Source of the DNA: Actinomycetes bacterium
GTDB lineage: Bacteria > Actinomycetota > Acidimicrobiia > Acidimicrobiales > Palsa-688
Length of the DNA stretch: 64,000 nt
Direction: 5' to 3'
Assembly: GCA_021787035.1 (NCBI GenBank)
Contig: JAJYMM010000248.1
Span: 88,340 to 152,339, forward strand
Shown: positions 1-8,144 of the stretch, one piece after another
Layout: each line of letters starts with the position of its first letter
Numbering within the stretch: the first letter of the stretch is position 1
Notes under the pieces: model-generated
Told to the model about the DNA's origin: nothing
Databases searched by the model: none
Seen by the model: only the letters and a program-made list of their open reading frames with translations
Made by a program: the position numbers and the translations under genes

Positions 1-709
1 CGACGAAGTCCGAGCTGGGCGAGAGGGAACGCGAGCTGGCGGTAGCGCTGAGCTGTTGCTGCTTGTCCCGGTCCCACCCGTAGACCTGGGCGCTCCCAGG
101 CGTGTACCCGGTGGCCTGGACGGAAAAGCACCTGAGCGTGTCCCCGAGCCCCAGTTCGATGGACTGCCCAGCCGCCGGTTGCTTGAAGTATAGGGTCGTT
201 CCCTCGACCCACCAGTTGAAGCCGCTCCGGTCGGCCATTTCGGACAAGAACGTGAGGTCCGAACTAACCTGCAGAACGTACTCGAACGTTGCGCTGGTGG
301 CATCTGTCGACGCGGTCAGGCCATACCCGCTCGCCAGCTGCGAGACTATGGCCGAGTAGGGCACGTTGAGGTATGTCTGCACCTGCGAACCGCGAGCCAT
401 GCGGTGGCTCTTGTCGAGCGCCGTCAGCACGAGCTCGGGGTTTTCCCCCTGCCTTTGCTCGACGCCGACTGCGGTCACTTCCGCGCTGATCAGCGTTCCA
501 GCCTGAGGGACCCCCACCACCAGCGCTGCGCCCAGGCGGACTGGGCCAGACTTTGCGAGCACGTAACCGGGATCGCTGAAGCGCAGGGTCGCTCGCCCCG
601 GTGCCTGCACCTCGAGCTCCACTTTGGCCTCAAGCAGTGCATCCTGCCACTTCTCAGAGAGGCCGGACCCGTCGAGGGTGATGTTGGGGGCGAGGGTAAG
701 CGCTGGCAT
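1..709 (-). CDS. VgrG/gpD-like CIS baseplate hub protein (partial, C-terminus outside window)
   Basis: The minus-strand frame begins at an ATG (MPALTLAPNITLDG) and stays open to the left window edge, giving 236 residues without a stop. The content fits the phage late-control gpD / VgrG / Afp8 family: a beta-rich start, then segments such as VSSDLTFLSEMADRSGFNWW and LYFKQPAAGQSIELGLG, typical of the N-terminal hub domains. In such machines the hub trimer sits under the tube and carries the tip. It starts 21 bases after the LysM protein stop, with a GGACG-like ribosome site, so it belongs to the same operon. The spike or effector-bearing C-terminus is not visible, so the family call rests on the N-terminal domains and the context. 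Confidence 0.82.
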   Translation of the reverse strand, partial: MPALTLAPNITLDGSGLSEKWQDALLEAKVELEVQAPGRATLRFSDPGYVLAKSGPVRLGAALVVGVPQAGTLISAEVTAVGVEQRQGENPELVLTALDKSHRMARGSQVQTYLNVPYSAIVSQLASGYGLTASTDATSATFEYVLQVSSDLTFLSEMADRSGFNWWVEGTTLYFKQPAAGQSIELGLGDTLRCFSVQATGYTPGSAQVYGWDRDKQQQLSATASSRSLSPSSDFV

Positions 710-730
710 GGTTGGTCGTCCTGAAGGAGC

Positions 731-1387
731 TCAGATGAGCTCGGGGATCGCGAGGACGCGTCCCGGTTTTAGGGCGAGGGGGTCCTCGATCCCGTTAATC
801 TCGGCGATCGCCCTCCAATTGGTTGGGCTCCCGTAGTGCGTTGCGGCTATGCGGTCGAGCGTCTCGCCGGGCTGGACACGGTGGGCACGCTGCGGGTGAG
901 GGGTCCCTGAGGTCGGGTTTTGCGGCCCGAAGACCTTGCCGTCCTCGTACTGGGTAAGCGTAAGGTCCACCGTTGCCCGCAGGGGCGTCCCCTGGCTCGA
1001 GAAGTAGGTGAAGCTCACCGACGCCGAGGACACCACTGCCTTGAATGAGTGCATGCTCCCCCAGTTGAACTGCACCCAGGGAGGGCGGGCATTGTTGGTG
1101 TTCTCGTTGGTCCCAGGCAGGGAGGAGTCGACCTCCATGAGGCCGAGCAACTGGTCGGTGTAGGTGGTCACGGGATTGCCGTCGTCTGTCGTATCAAAGA
1201 AGAGCCGAAGCGTCATCGAGCCCGATTGCGCGCCGGTGTAGTTGAGCGTCGGCACCCCTTTGCCCGGCATCTCAGGGGCGGCCCAAGAGTTGGCACGGCT
1301 GAAGCTGAGCTCGGTCGGGTTGAACAGGCATGGGATCTTCTCGCCCTTTTCGGGCTGAAGGAAAGCTTTTTGTGCGTTCGCAGTCAT
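731..1387 (-). CDS. CIS tube-terminal/baseplate protein with C-terminal LysM domain
   Basis: This 218-residue protein has two parts. Residues about 1-150 match the CIS tube-protein domain seen in Afp7-like baseplate proteins (KIPCLFNPTELSFSRANSW, LRLFFDTTDDGN, VSFTYFSSQGTPLRATVDL). Residues about 165-218 are a LysM-type module (HRVQPGETLDRIAATHYGSP, then WRAIAEINGI and PGRVLAIP). In contractile tails this protein joins the inner tube to the baseplate hub. The start codon is two bases after the stop of the 927-residue gene and the VgrG-like gene follows 21 bases downstream, which is the conserved order of injection-system clusters. Role by homology is firm; peptidoglycan binding by the LysM is not shown. 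Confidence 0.88.
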   Translation of the reverse strand: MTANAQKAFLQPEKGEKIPCLFNPTELSFSRANSWAAPEMPGKGVPTLNYTGAQSGSMTLRLFFDTTDDGNPVTTYTDQLLGLMEVDSSLPGTNENTNNARPPWVQFNWGSMHSFKAVVSSASVSFTYFSSQGTPLRATVDLTLTQYEDGKVFGPQNPTSGTPHPQRAHRVQPGETLDRIAATHYGSPTNWRAIAEINGIEDPLALKPGRVLAIPELI

Positions 1388-1389
1388 TT

Positions 1390-4173
1390 CTAGAACACCT
1401 CCGCTTGAAGATGGAGGCCGCGCCTCTCGAGGCTGGCTAGGTTGCGCTCGTCCAGGGAGTCGGCAAGTTGGTCAAGTTGCTCTGCCAGTTCAGGGCCAAG
1501 AGGGCGAAGGGTACGCGGCCCGGGCCGCGAAGGGCCAGGGCCCTGTGAGGCCCAACTCGTGGCGCCCATCGTCTTGGGCGCTTCACTGGCGGCGAGGCTC
1601 ATACCCGGCAAGCGCGTAGCAGCCAGTTCCATGCTTGCGCTCCGCTCGAACATCGCCCCGGCGACGGGGGAGGAGGGCGGGGTGGCGCCGAGGGCCTGCC
1701 CCCCGGAGAGACCTGAACTGTCCTTGGCAATCTCCATCTTCGGGCGGATCTGCCGTTCTGCCGTGTTGGCCGGCGCTGGCCCGTTGGCAGCGACGGGGAG
1801 CCCGGCGGTGCCGAACGTGAGCGTTCCAGCGGTCCGCGATGGTACGCCGATGGGACCAATGGGAGAGGCCACCGAGCGAGGCGATGACGACCTTGGGATG
1901 CCGGCACGCCGGAAGGGGAGTCCGGAGGGCTGGACTTTGGTCCCGGAGGGCTTGATGGTAGCGGCCGGCGTGATGGTAGCGACGCCCGGCCGGATGGTGG
2001 CACCGGCGGGCCCGCGGCCTGCCAGCATGGCCCTGGAGGGCACCGGGGTGCCCGGGATCTCGGCACGGGCCATGCTGGCAGTGGCCGACCACCTAGCACC
2101 ACGCGCAATGACTTCGGCCGCGCGGTCCCCGTGAGGGTGTCTCATTGAAACCCGATGGGCCGTGACTGCCGCCTTGCGCGGACCGTCCTCCGGTAGAGCG
2201 GAAACCCCAAGCGCCCATCGTGAAACGGCGCCGCCGTATGGAGGCACACCAGCGGAGCGCCGGCGGCGAAGGCCCGGAGGGCTCGCAGGCGAGCGCTTCG
2301 GAAACTCTCGTGCCCGCCTGGAACTGCGTGCCAAGGGACGCAGTTCCCCAGCCTGAGCCCCGAAGATGGCTTTTTGCGAGGCGGCCCGCCATAAGGAGAT
2401 TGCACCGCCGGTCCTCCTGGTTGGCACCGAAGCCTCGCTCGCTCGGGCCTCAACGAACCGAGACGACCGCCGAGCAGGCCTTACTCCGTGACCGGCTGCC
2501 AAAGTTAGCGGCCCGACCGCTGAGAGCGAAAGGTGGAAACTTTGGGCGGCCCGCCGCTGAGACATGCGTTGGCCAACCTCCCCTGGCCGAGAACGTGGCC
2601 GGCGGGCGGCTTGCCGCGCCAGCCCGTGGCGCTCCAGGTCGCTGCCAGTGGCCGGCAATGCCCGGCCCATCTGCCGAGTAGGCGCCTCCGCCTGCCTGGC
2701 ACCGGCGTGGGCCACTGACCTTTCGGGCCCGCTCCTCACGCTTACCCCGGCGTGAACCGGGGCAACTAGCGCTGCGGGTTTCGTCAACAAGCGCCCGACC
2801 TCAGGGCGAGTGTGAGGAGAGGCAGGTTTCTCAAGGGAGTCGAGCCTCGATGCGCCTGATCGCCGCTCGCGAGCAACCACGTCCCTCGGTTGCCCTTTGG
2901 TCCCTGGGTGCCGGGACGACCCTCTCGGCACCTCCTTGGCGGGGAACGAACTGCCGAACTGCGGTGCTGGTCGTCGCCGCGTGCCAGAGTGCGATGTCGC
3001 CAGACCCTCGCCGAAAGGTATGTCCCCGGCGGAAACGTGCAGGAGCATGGTCTGGGTTCGGTTCCCTGGTGGTGGCAGTCCGCGAGAACGGCCCGACCCG
3101 CCATCGCGGCTCCGCTCGCCCGCCGGACTGGGGGTCCTTGCCTGGTAACCGATGCCTTCTTGCGCACCAAAGGGTGATGCCTGAGGCTGAGCGACGCTTT
3201 CGTGTCGTGGCGCGCCCGCCCTGCCCTTCCGCCGGGCACGCAACTGCGACACGATCTTCGAATGATGCCCCAAAGCGTTCCCGGGCTGCCCGGTCATCTC
3301 GGGGCCATTACTGGAACCCGCGCGCGCCGCGCACAGGCGCTTGGCAGAGACAGGTGCCCCTCGAAGTCGTAGCTCGAACGGCCGATTGGCCGATACCGAC
3401 CCGAGCGCTGATGCGAGCATTTGGGCCCCCGCACCCCGCCGGCCATATGGCCCAGATAGCGAGACGGCTGGGAGAGACAGCCAAAAGGTGCCGTGACGGC
3501 GAGGGCGCGCATGTGGAGGGTGGGCGAGTGGCTTGGCGCCCACACTGGAACGCTCGCCGGCGAACATGCGCCCTGCCGCCCTCACTTCTTGTGGGTTTGA
3601 CACGAATACCGGCTGGCTCGCCATCCGCTCGGCCACTCCTGCCGGCCCCGTACCCTTCCCGATACGCGACTGACCACCACGGGCACTCGCGCTAGGTAAG
3701 CCTGGGGGCGCTGGCCGGCGGCCTTGACGCGCCAGCGGGCCCGCCTTCATGCGCCGCTCGACCTCTCGCCACCCTAGAGCTTGACGTTCGGCCGATGAGA
3801 TCGACACCGTGAATTGCCGGCGTGCTCCAGCCAGCGGCAGGTACTCCTCGGGGGGCCGCACGGGAAGGGTCGCAACCCCAAGGGGGTAGCCGAGGCGCTG
3901 GCCGAGCGCCCGCCGACCAGCCAGAGAACGCCCAACGACCGCGACGAAACGGCTCGTGCGAACGGCCAACGACCCTGTGCTCACGCCAGCGAGCCTGGGC
4001 CAACATGAGTGCGGGCCGCCACGGCCCCACCGAGCGTAATCGAAACGCTCCCGCGCCCCACTTGCCAACGGCCGCTCGGCTTCGGTCCCTAGCCGCTGTT
4101 GGTCCAGATCTTCTCCTTCTCCTCGGACCGGCGGGATCGTCGCTCCGCTCCATCGTTTGGGATTTGTCATCAT
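1390..4173 (-). CDS. 927-residue Arg/Ala/Pro/Ser-rich CIS-operon protein of unknown function
   Basis: I do not recognise this family. It lies between the second tube protein (9-base gap) and the LysM protein (2-base gap), so it is translated within the injection-system operon. It is dominated by Arg, Ala, Gly, Pro and Ser, with no clear hydrophobic core, and is probably disordered over most of its length. The N-terminus has an ordered-looking patch (ERFDYARWGRGG) and the C-terminus is a short acidic/leucine helix (LAEQLDQLADSLDERN). Third codon positions are GC-rich in a sample at 1981-2040 but not at 3181-3240, so the middle may evolve unusually. Such a long open frame is very unlikely by chance in DNA of this composition. 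Candidates are a cargo, a lumen or baseplate accessory protein, or a scaffold. Confidence 0.7.
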   Translation of the reverse strand: MMTNPKRWSGATIPPVRGEGEDLDQQRLGTEAERPLASGARERFDYARWGRGGPHSCWPRLAGVSTGSLAVRTSRFVAVVGRSLAGRRALGQRLGYPLGVATLPVRPPEEYLPLAGARRQFTVSISSAERQALGWREVERRMKAGPLARQGRRPAPPGLPSASARGGQSRIGKGTGPAGVAERMASQPVFVSNPQEVRAAGRMFAGERSSVGAKPLAHPPHARPRRHGTFWLSLPAVSLSGPYGRRGAGAQMLASALGSVSANRPFELRLRGAPVSAKRLCAARAGSSNGPEMTGQPGNALGHHSKIVSQLRARRKGRAGAPRHESVAQPQASPFGAQEGIGYQARTPSPAGERSRDGGSGRSRGLPPPGNRTQTMLLHVSAGDIPFGEGLATSHSGTRRRPAPQFGSSFPAKEVPRGSSRHPGTKGQPRDVVARERRSGASRLDSLEKPASPHTRPEVGRLLTKPAALVAPVHAGVSVRSGPERSVAHAGARQAEAPTRQMGRALPATGSDLERHGLARQAARRPRSRPGEVGQRMSQRRAAQSFHLSLSAVGPLTLAAGHGVRPARRSSRFVEARASEASVPTRRTGGAISLWRAASQKAIFGAQAGELRPLARSSRRAREFPKRSPASPPGLRRRRSAGVPPYGGAVSRWALGVSALPEDGPRKAAVTAHRVSMRHPHGDRAAEVIARGARWSATASMARAEIPGTPVPSRAMLAGRGPAGATIRPGVATITPAATIKPSGTKVQPSGLPFRRAGIPRSSSPRSVASPIGPIGVPSRTAGTLTFGTAGLPVAANGPAPANTAERQIRPKMEIAKDSSGLSGGQALGATPPSSPVAGAMFERSASMELAATRLPGMSLAASEAPKTMGATSWASQGPGPSRPGPRTLRPLGPELAEQLDQLADSLDERNLASLERRGLHLQAEVF

Positions 4174-4182
4174 GGCGGTGGC

Positions 4183-4662
4183 CTAGGTACCGCTAAAAGT
4201 CTTGGACCTGAAGCCGTGATGGGCTACCTCGAGCTCCTCCTGGAGAGCTTCCGTCGAGACCGCGCTAAAGGTTGGGCCGCTCCAGCGCACCGGGAACGCT
4301 CCCTCGAGATCCCATGCACGCAGGCGCTTGCCGTCGGTACCGAGAGCGGTGATCGCACCCGTGCAACGCGCCAGCTTGTTGCCGGCGGCAGCGAAACCCT
4401 CCCCAGAGGACTTTGCGACCCATTGGAAAAGTGCATCGCTGTTCGTTACGCCGGCCTTCATCACGATATGAGGCCATGTCATCCGGCCCGGGAACTTGTG
4501 CACGTAGCCGTTCTCACCGCCCTCCTGGTATTCCTCAACACTCACGTGAAGCTCGAGACCCGAGACCTCTCCGAAGACACCTATCTGCGCCCCGTCGACC
4601 TCGAAGAGGAAATGAGAACTAACGGGGACCACGCCCCGGAAGTCATTGGCATGCCCGCTCAT
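4183..4662 (-). CDS. CIS inner tube protein, second paralogue (T4 gp19-like)
   Basis: A 159-residue protein of the T4 gp19/Hcp-like tail-tube family (PVSSHFLFEVDGAQIGVFGE, VSGLELHVSVEEYQEGGENG, then PGRMTWPHIVMKAGVTNSDALFQWV). Contractile injection systems often carry two or three tube paralogues, one forming the bulk tube and others its baseplate end. The ATG chosen (MSGHANDFRG) overlaps the stop of the DUF6760 gene as ATGA, which argues against a longer in-frame start 21 bases upstream. It differs clearly from the other tube gene in this operon, so it is probably the specialised tube ring near the LysM protein. Confidence 0.9.
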   Translation of the reverse strand: MSGHANDFRGVVPVSSHFLFEVDGAQIGVFGEVSGLELHVSVEEYQEGGENGYVHKFPGRMTWPHIVMKAGVTNSDALFQWVAKSSGEGFAAAGNKLARCTGAITALGTDGKRLRAWDLEGAFPVRWSGPTFSAVSTEALQEELEVAHHGFRSKTFSGT

Positions 4663-4829
4663 TGGCTGCGGGCCATTTCCCAAGCACGCGCGTTGAGGGA
4701 TGCCACTCCCCGGACCAGGCGCGCCCTGTCAGCGTGCTCCAAGTCCAAGAGCTCGTCCAGCGGCCAATGGAGATGGTAAGCGAGGTACATGATCTCCTGC
4801 CAGAGCGCTTCGGTCGGGTACTGCATCAT
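4659..4829 (-). CDS. DUF6760-like small CIS protein
   Basis: A 56-residue gene. It starts at tandem ATGs (MMQYPTEALWQEIMYLAYHL), continues with HWPLDELLDLEHADRARLVR and ends shortly after LNARAWEMARSQ. The pattern of an aromatic N-terminal helix, HWP and a leucine/acidic segment followed by Arg-rich helix matches the small DUF6760 proteins found beside tube genes of injection systems. The function is unknown; by position and size it may cap or chaperone tube or tape proteins. Its stop overlaps the next gene's start as ATGA, and it begins 20 bases after the upstream stop. Confidence 0.8.
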   Translation of the reverse strand: MMQYPTEALWQEIMYLAYHLHWPLDELLDLEHADRARLVRGVASLNARAWEMARSQ

Positions 4830-4849
4830 CTCAGCTTCACCGCGAGGCC

Positions 4850-5380
4850 TCAGCGAGCGCCCGTCGGGACCTCCTCGATAGCTGCCCTCCTCCCGGTATG
4901 CGCAAAGACACGCGGCCCTGGGTCGCCGTGGTCATCGCCTCCGGGCCCAATACTCGAAAAGCTGGCCGCCACCGGCGCCTCGCCTCCAAGCGCCGGCACC
5001 TTGGCACTCACCGAGGGTGCCCGGTGCTCCACCGAACGCTCCATTTCCGCCTGTGCCTCCAACATGGCGTCGATATCGGCCGGGCTGCCAAAGTTGATCA
5101 CCCCGTAGAAGTCCTGGAGATAGGCAAGGTCCGCGGCGAACAGTCCCTCTATTTCGTGGGCCGTCACGAGCTCCAAGGAGCCGAGACGCCTAACGACGCG
5201 CGCCAGCACCAAGATCGTAAGACGAGGGTCGTCGGCCGACGATATCGTCGGGTCGCGCAGCGGCTCGAGCTCGTCCCTCGCCGTGGCCAGCCGCATAGTA
5301 CCGCGCTTGTGGAGCTCACCGGACTGGTCGAGGTAGCCGCGGGGCAGCACGAACTCGTACTCGGTGCGAAGCCCGCTCAT
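4850..5380 (-). CDS. CIS tail-assembly protein (tape-chaperone-like)
   Basis: A 176-residue protein whose first about 100 residues resemble the phage tail assembly protein found between tube genes of actinobacterial injection systems (TEYEFVLPRGYLDQSGELHK, MRLATARDELEPLRDP, LARVVRRLGSLELVTAHEIE). The remaining 75 residues are low-complexity and Ala/Gly/Pro-rich. In related loci it is inferred to be an assembly factor rather than a structural part. It begins 7 bases after the stop of the main tube gene and is followed by the DUF6760 gene. The name is by resemblance and context; no enzymatic motif is visible. Confidence 0.72.
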   Translation of the reverse strand: MSGLRTEYEFVLPRGYLDQSGELHKRGTMRLATARDELEPLRDPTISSADDPRLTILVLARVVRRLGSLELVTAHEIEGLFAADLAYLQDFYGVINFGSPADIDAMLEAQAEMERSVEHRAPSVSAKVPALGGEAPVAASFSSIGPGGDDHGDPGPRVFAHTGRRAAIEEVPTGAR

Positions 5381-5387
5381 CCTCTCA

Positions 5388-5870
5388 TCACTTCACACGA
5401 TCCAACTGCTCGTACTGGATGGTTACGGACTCTGCGACCGGCTCGTTGCTCGTAACGGTAAAGGAGTCCGTCGATATTTTCGACGGCCACGCGTTCATAA
5501 AGTTCCAACGCGCTACCTCCTTCAAGGCCGAGTCGTAGATTACGAGTGAACCGTTCTTTCGTTCGGAATTGACAGACGAAATCGACATGCCCTTCTTTCG
5601 GATGCTCTCGAACCATTTCCACAGTGCGTCTTGGGTGGCGTCCAGGGGTGCGAGCCTCTTGACGGTCAGCTCCCCGGTCCACTTGGCTTTGGAGAAGGCT
5701 TTGCGCTGAGCGTACTGCCCGTTGGGAAGCTGCTGCTGGAAGTCGGTCACCTCGAGCTCGACGTCCAGGCCGCTCACATCGGACAGTTGGCTTATTACCT
5801 CCCCGTCCACTTCCAAGAAAAAGTGGTTTGCTACAAGCGGATCTTCTTTGATGATGTTAGCGATTGGCAT
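5388..5870 (-). CDS. CIS main inner tube protein (T4 gp19-like)
   Basis: A 160-residue tube protein (DPLVANHFFLEVDGEVISQL, SDVSGLDVELEVTDFQQQ, FSKAKWTGELTVKRLAPLDA, MNAWPSKISTDSFTVTSNEP). The GLDVE and WPxK elements are typical of gp19-fold tail tubes. The protein stacks as hexameric rings inside the sheath. It follows the sheath gene after 35 bases with an AGGGAG ribosome site before the ATG. Length and full-length similarity to the family support an intact structural gene. Confidence 0.93.
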   Translation of the reverse strand: MPIANIIKEDPLVANHFFLEVDGEVISQLSDVSGLDVELEVTDFQQQLPNGQYAQRKAFSKAKWTGELTVKRLAPLDATQDALWKWFESIRKKGMSISSVNSERKNGSLVIYDSALKEVARWNFMNAWPSKISTDSFTVTSNEPVAESVTIQYEQLDRVK

Positions 5871-5905
5871 GTGTTTGCTCCCTATGGGGTTGCCTCAGGT
5901 GCGCT

Positions 5906-7480
5906 TTACGCGACCTGTTTTTGTTGGCTGATTCGGAAAATGACAAACTCTGCGGGCTTCACTGGAGCGATCCCGACCTCTACCACGAGTTTGCCCTCGT
6001 CTATGGACTGGGGCGGGTTGGTCTCCGCGTCGCATTTCACGTAGAAGGCCTGGTCCGCAGACGTCCCGAAGAGAGCACCGTCGCGCCACAGTCCCGTCAG
6101 GAACCCGTTCAGGGTGCGCTTCACTCCTTCCCAGAGCTTCACGTCATTTGGCTCGAACACGGCCCACTGGGTCCCGTCAAGGATGGTCGTCTCGACCATG
6201 TTGAACAGCCGGCGCACGTTTAGGTACCGCCAGTCCGTGTCTGAAGACAGCGTCCGCCCGCCCCAGATCCGTATGCCTCGGGTCCCAAACGGCCGGATGC
6301 AATTTATGCCTACCGGGTTGAGCAGGGACTGCTCAGCCTTGGTGACGGGGTACTCGACGTCAAGGGTGCCGGCAATTGTCTCGTTGGCAGGCGCCTTCCA
6401 GACGCCCCTGGTCTCATCCACGCGAGCCCATACGCCGGCTATGTGACCCGAGGGAGGCACGAGGACTTCGCCGTCAGACCCGTTGGTCGCCAGGGGGTTC
6501 TCCACCTTTATCCATGGGTAATACAGTGCAGCGAAGGGTGAGTCGTACATCGCGACACTCGAGCGCCAGTCCTTCATTGTCTGGGGGTTCATCCCAGGCG
6601 GGGCGTCCAAGATAGCCATACGGTTGCCGTGCTGCTCGCAGTGGGTGATGAGGCTCGTCTGCACTGCCTTCCACAAGTTGAGGTCCACCGTCTTGTCCGG
6701 CTTGGTCGCAGCAGTTACCAGGTCCGGGACTATAACCATCGTCACGTCATCGGCTATTGCGAGGCCGTTTATACCAGTACGCGCAGATTCGGAGCCGGCG
6801 AAACGGCGACCGCTCACGGGTACTGGCGTCGGCGGTGCCTGCTCCAAGGAGTACGTACCAGGCTTCATGACATCGATCATGGAGGAAAGGTCGACAGACT
6901 GGTCAAGGTTTACCTTCACCTTGAGCCTCGTAGACGACGCATTGACGACTGTCTCGACGTTGTGGTCCCCCGGCGACAGGGTGAGGTTCTCGAAACTCTC
7001 AACTGTCTTGCCAGCTTCGACTACCGACAGGTTGAAGGGGTTCGGGCCGTCGTCCGCGTCGGCCCCGGCGTCGGCAACTTCGACCACGACGGAGATATTG
7101 GCGTCAGGGGCGACGCTTGTCAGCTCGAGCGGGGAACCGAGAGCCCTGTCCGCCGCCGGCAATGCGAGCTGGGACGGTTGGCCCGACGGCGCGGTATGGG
7201 GCACGCGGGCGATGTAGGCGATCGTCCCGCCGTTGTCGAAATAGCCCCGGACGGCTATTGGGAGCATGCACCCCTCGGCGTAGCCACCGTAGAGCTCTTC
7301 GAACTGGGTCCAGCTAGTCACGAGACGGGGTTTGAGGCCCTCTGGGTCAGAGGGGTCGTCCTCAGGGGACTTGGAGGTGAAGCCGACGAAAGCGGCGATC
7401 GCTGTTGCGGCCGCGGTCAGGACTTTCTGGGCGGACGGGACCTCCTCAACATAAACACCTGGCGCTGCATAAGTGGGCAT
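5906..7480 (-). CDS. CIS/phage-like tail sheath protein
   Basis: A 524-residue sheath protein. The start (MPTYAAPGVYVEEVPS) is the classic sheath N-terminus, followed by IAAFVGFTSKSP, a central segment including AILDAPPGMNPQTMKDWRSS and YYPWIKVENP, and the C-terminal sheath core (GIRIWGGRTLSSDTDWRYLN and VRRLFNMVETTILDGTQW). Sheath subunits form the contractile outer cylinder and the C-terminal domain makes the linker strands that couple rings. An AGGGAG ribosome site precedes the ATG. About 240 noncoding bases separate it from the PAAR-like gene upstream, so it may have its own promoter. The length is within the usual 480-560 residues, so it looks intact. Confidence 0.95.
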   Translation of the reverse strand: MPTYAAPGVYVEEVPSAQKVLTAAATAIAAFVGFTSKSPEDDPSDPEGLKPRLVTSWTQFEELYGGYAEGCMLPIAVRGYFDNGGTIAYIARVPHTAPSGQPSQLALPAADRALGSPLELTSVAPDANISVVVEVADAGADADDGPNPFNLSVVEAGKTVESFENLTLSPGDHNVETVVNASSTRLKVKVNLDQSVDLSSMIDVMKPGTYSLEQAPPTPVPVSGRRFAGSESARTGINGLAIADDVTMVIVPDLVTAATKPDKTVDLNLWKAVQTSLITHCEQHGNRMAILDAPPGMNPQTMKDWRSSVAMYDSPFAALYYPWIKVENPLATNGSDGEVLVPPSGHIAGVWARVDETRGVWKAPANETIAGTLDVEYPVTKAEQSLLNPVGINCIRPFGTRGIRIWGGRTLSSDTDWRYLNVRRLFNMVETTILDGTQWAVFEPNDVKLWEGVKRTLNGFLTGLWRDGALFGTSADQAFYVKCDAETNPPQSIDEGKLVVEVGIAPVKPAEFVIFRISQQKQVA

Positions 7481-7609
7481 CGGCTACTCCCTGTCGAGCT
7501 CGTTGCGTTGCGTCATCGCGGCGGCTGCCCCTTAGGGACGCCTCCGCAGGGCCAGTGGGTTGGCCTTACCGAAGAAGATAGAACACGGCGCGCGGTCGCG
7601 CGCTCGCGG

Positions 7610-7629
7610 AAAGAGTCCGAAGGCTCTTT
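7610..7629. terminator. Possible terminator hairpin between PAAR-like and sheath genes
   Basis: An 8-bp stem (AAAGAGTC with GGCTCTTT, one G-T pair) encloses a 4-base loop; on the minus strand the loop reads TTCG, a stable tetraloop. T-rich sequence follows on the plus strand (TTCTT) and TTT ends the stem on the minus strand. It lies in the 239-base gap between the PAAR-like stop and the sheath start and could limit read-through from the lipoprotein/PAAR transcript. Otherwise this gap shows nothing recognisable. Confidence 0.4.
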
Positions 7630-7719
7630 TTCTTGGAGGCGGCGGCCCCAAAACGGACGAACGGGAAAACTGAGCAAGCGGTCCCGATGCCAGCAGCTCG
7701 AAGCACCGGGCGATCGCGC

Positions 7720-8109
7720 TCAGTCGACCGCTGTCCTCACCGTCCCGCTGAAGGTCACCGACACGATCCCACCCCAGGCGCAGTTGCAGATGGCGCCTTC
7801 GGTCACCGCCGGCGTTCCCCCGATCAGCGTTTTCGGGCTGGGAGGCTTCCAGGGACCGGCAGGGACAGGGACGCAAGGCATCGGCGTAAGCACGCCCAGG
7901 GCCGCCGCAGTCGCAGAAGCGACCGTCGGGTTGGAAAGGCTGGTGCACATCCCGAATGGGGGGATATTGACCATCGGGACCACGTCTTCTATGGTCGCCA
8001 CGGGCCGCCCCTCCACAAGGACGCGCCGGGTTGGCAGCACGTTGAGCGTGGAGGGGGCCATGCCAAATGAGCAGACCATCGATGCGGTTGAAACGTAGGG
8101 CGCTGGCAC
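7720..8109 (-). CDS. PAAR-like (DUF4280-type) CIS tip protein
   Basis: A 129-residue protein of the PAAR-like/DUF4280 type: MPAPYVSTASMVCSFGMAP near the start, then PVATIEDVVPMVNIPPFGMC and KTLIGGTPAVTEGAICNCAW, with repeated short beta-hairpin Gly/Pro signatures and conserved Cys residues. PAAR proteins sharpen the spike and may bind cargo. It uses a GTG start with a strong AAAGGAGG site. It lies 35 bases downstream of the lipoprotein gene, so the two are probably co-transcribed, and it is the first injection-system gene of the visible operon. In many related loci the PAAR gene sits after the VgrG-like gene instead. Confidence 0.82.
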   Translation of the reverse strand: MPAPYVSTASMVCSFGMAPSTLNVLPTRRVLVEGRPVATIEDVVPMVNIPPFGMCTSLSNPTVASATAAALGVLTPMPCVPVPAGPWKPPSPKTLIGGTPAVTEGAICNCAWGGIVSVTFSGTVRTAVD

Positions 8110-8144
8110 CCGGGTCCCTCCTTTCCAGCTTCAGGTTATGCCGT

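Noticed and set aside
1442..3695. Plus-strand frames of 230 and 281 residues opposite the Arg-rich CIS gene
   Set aside because: They lack ribosome sites and operon context, while the minus-strand frame fits tightly between neighbours; the high GC explains the extra open frames.
6629..8098. 489-residue plus-strand frame over the sheath and PAAR-like genes
   Set aside because: It is antisense to two well-supported injection-system genes and has no recognisable domain.
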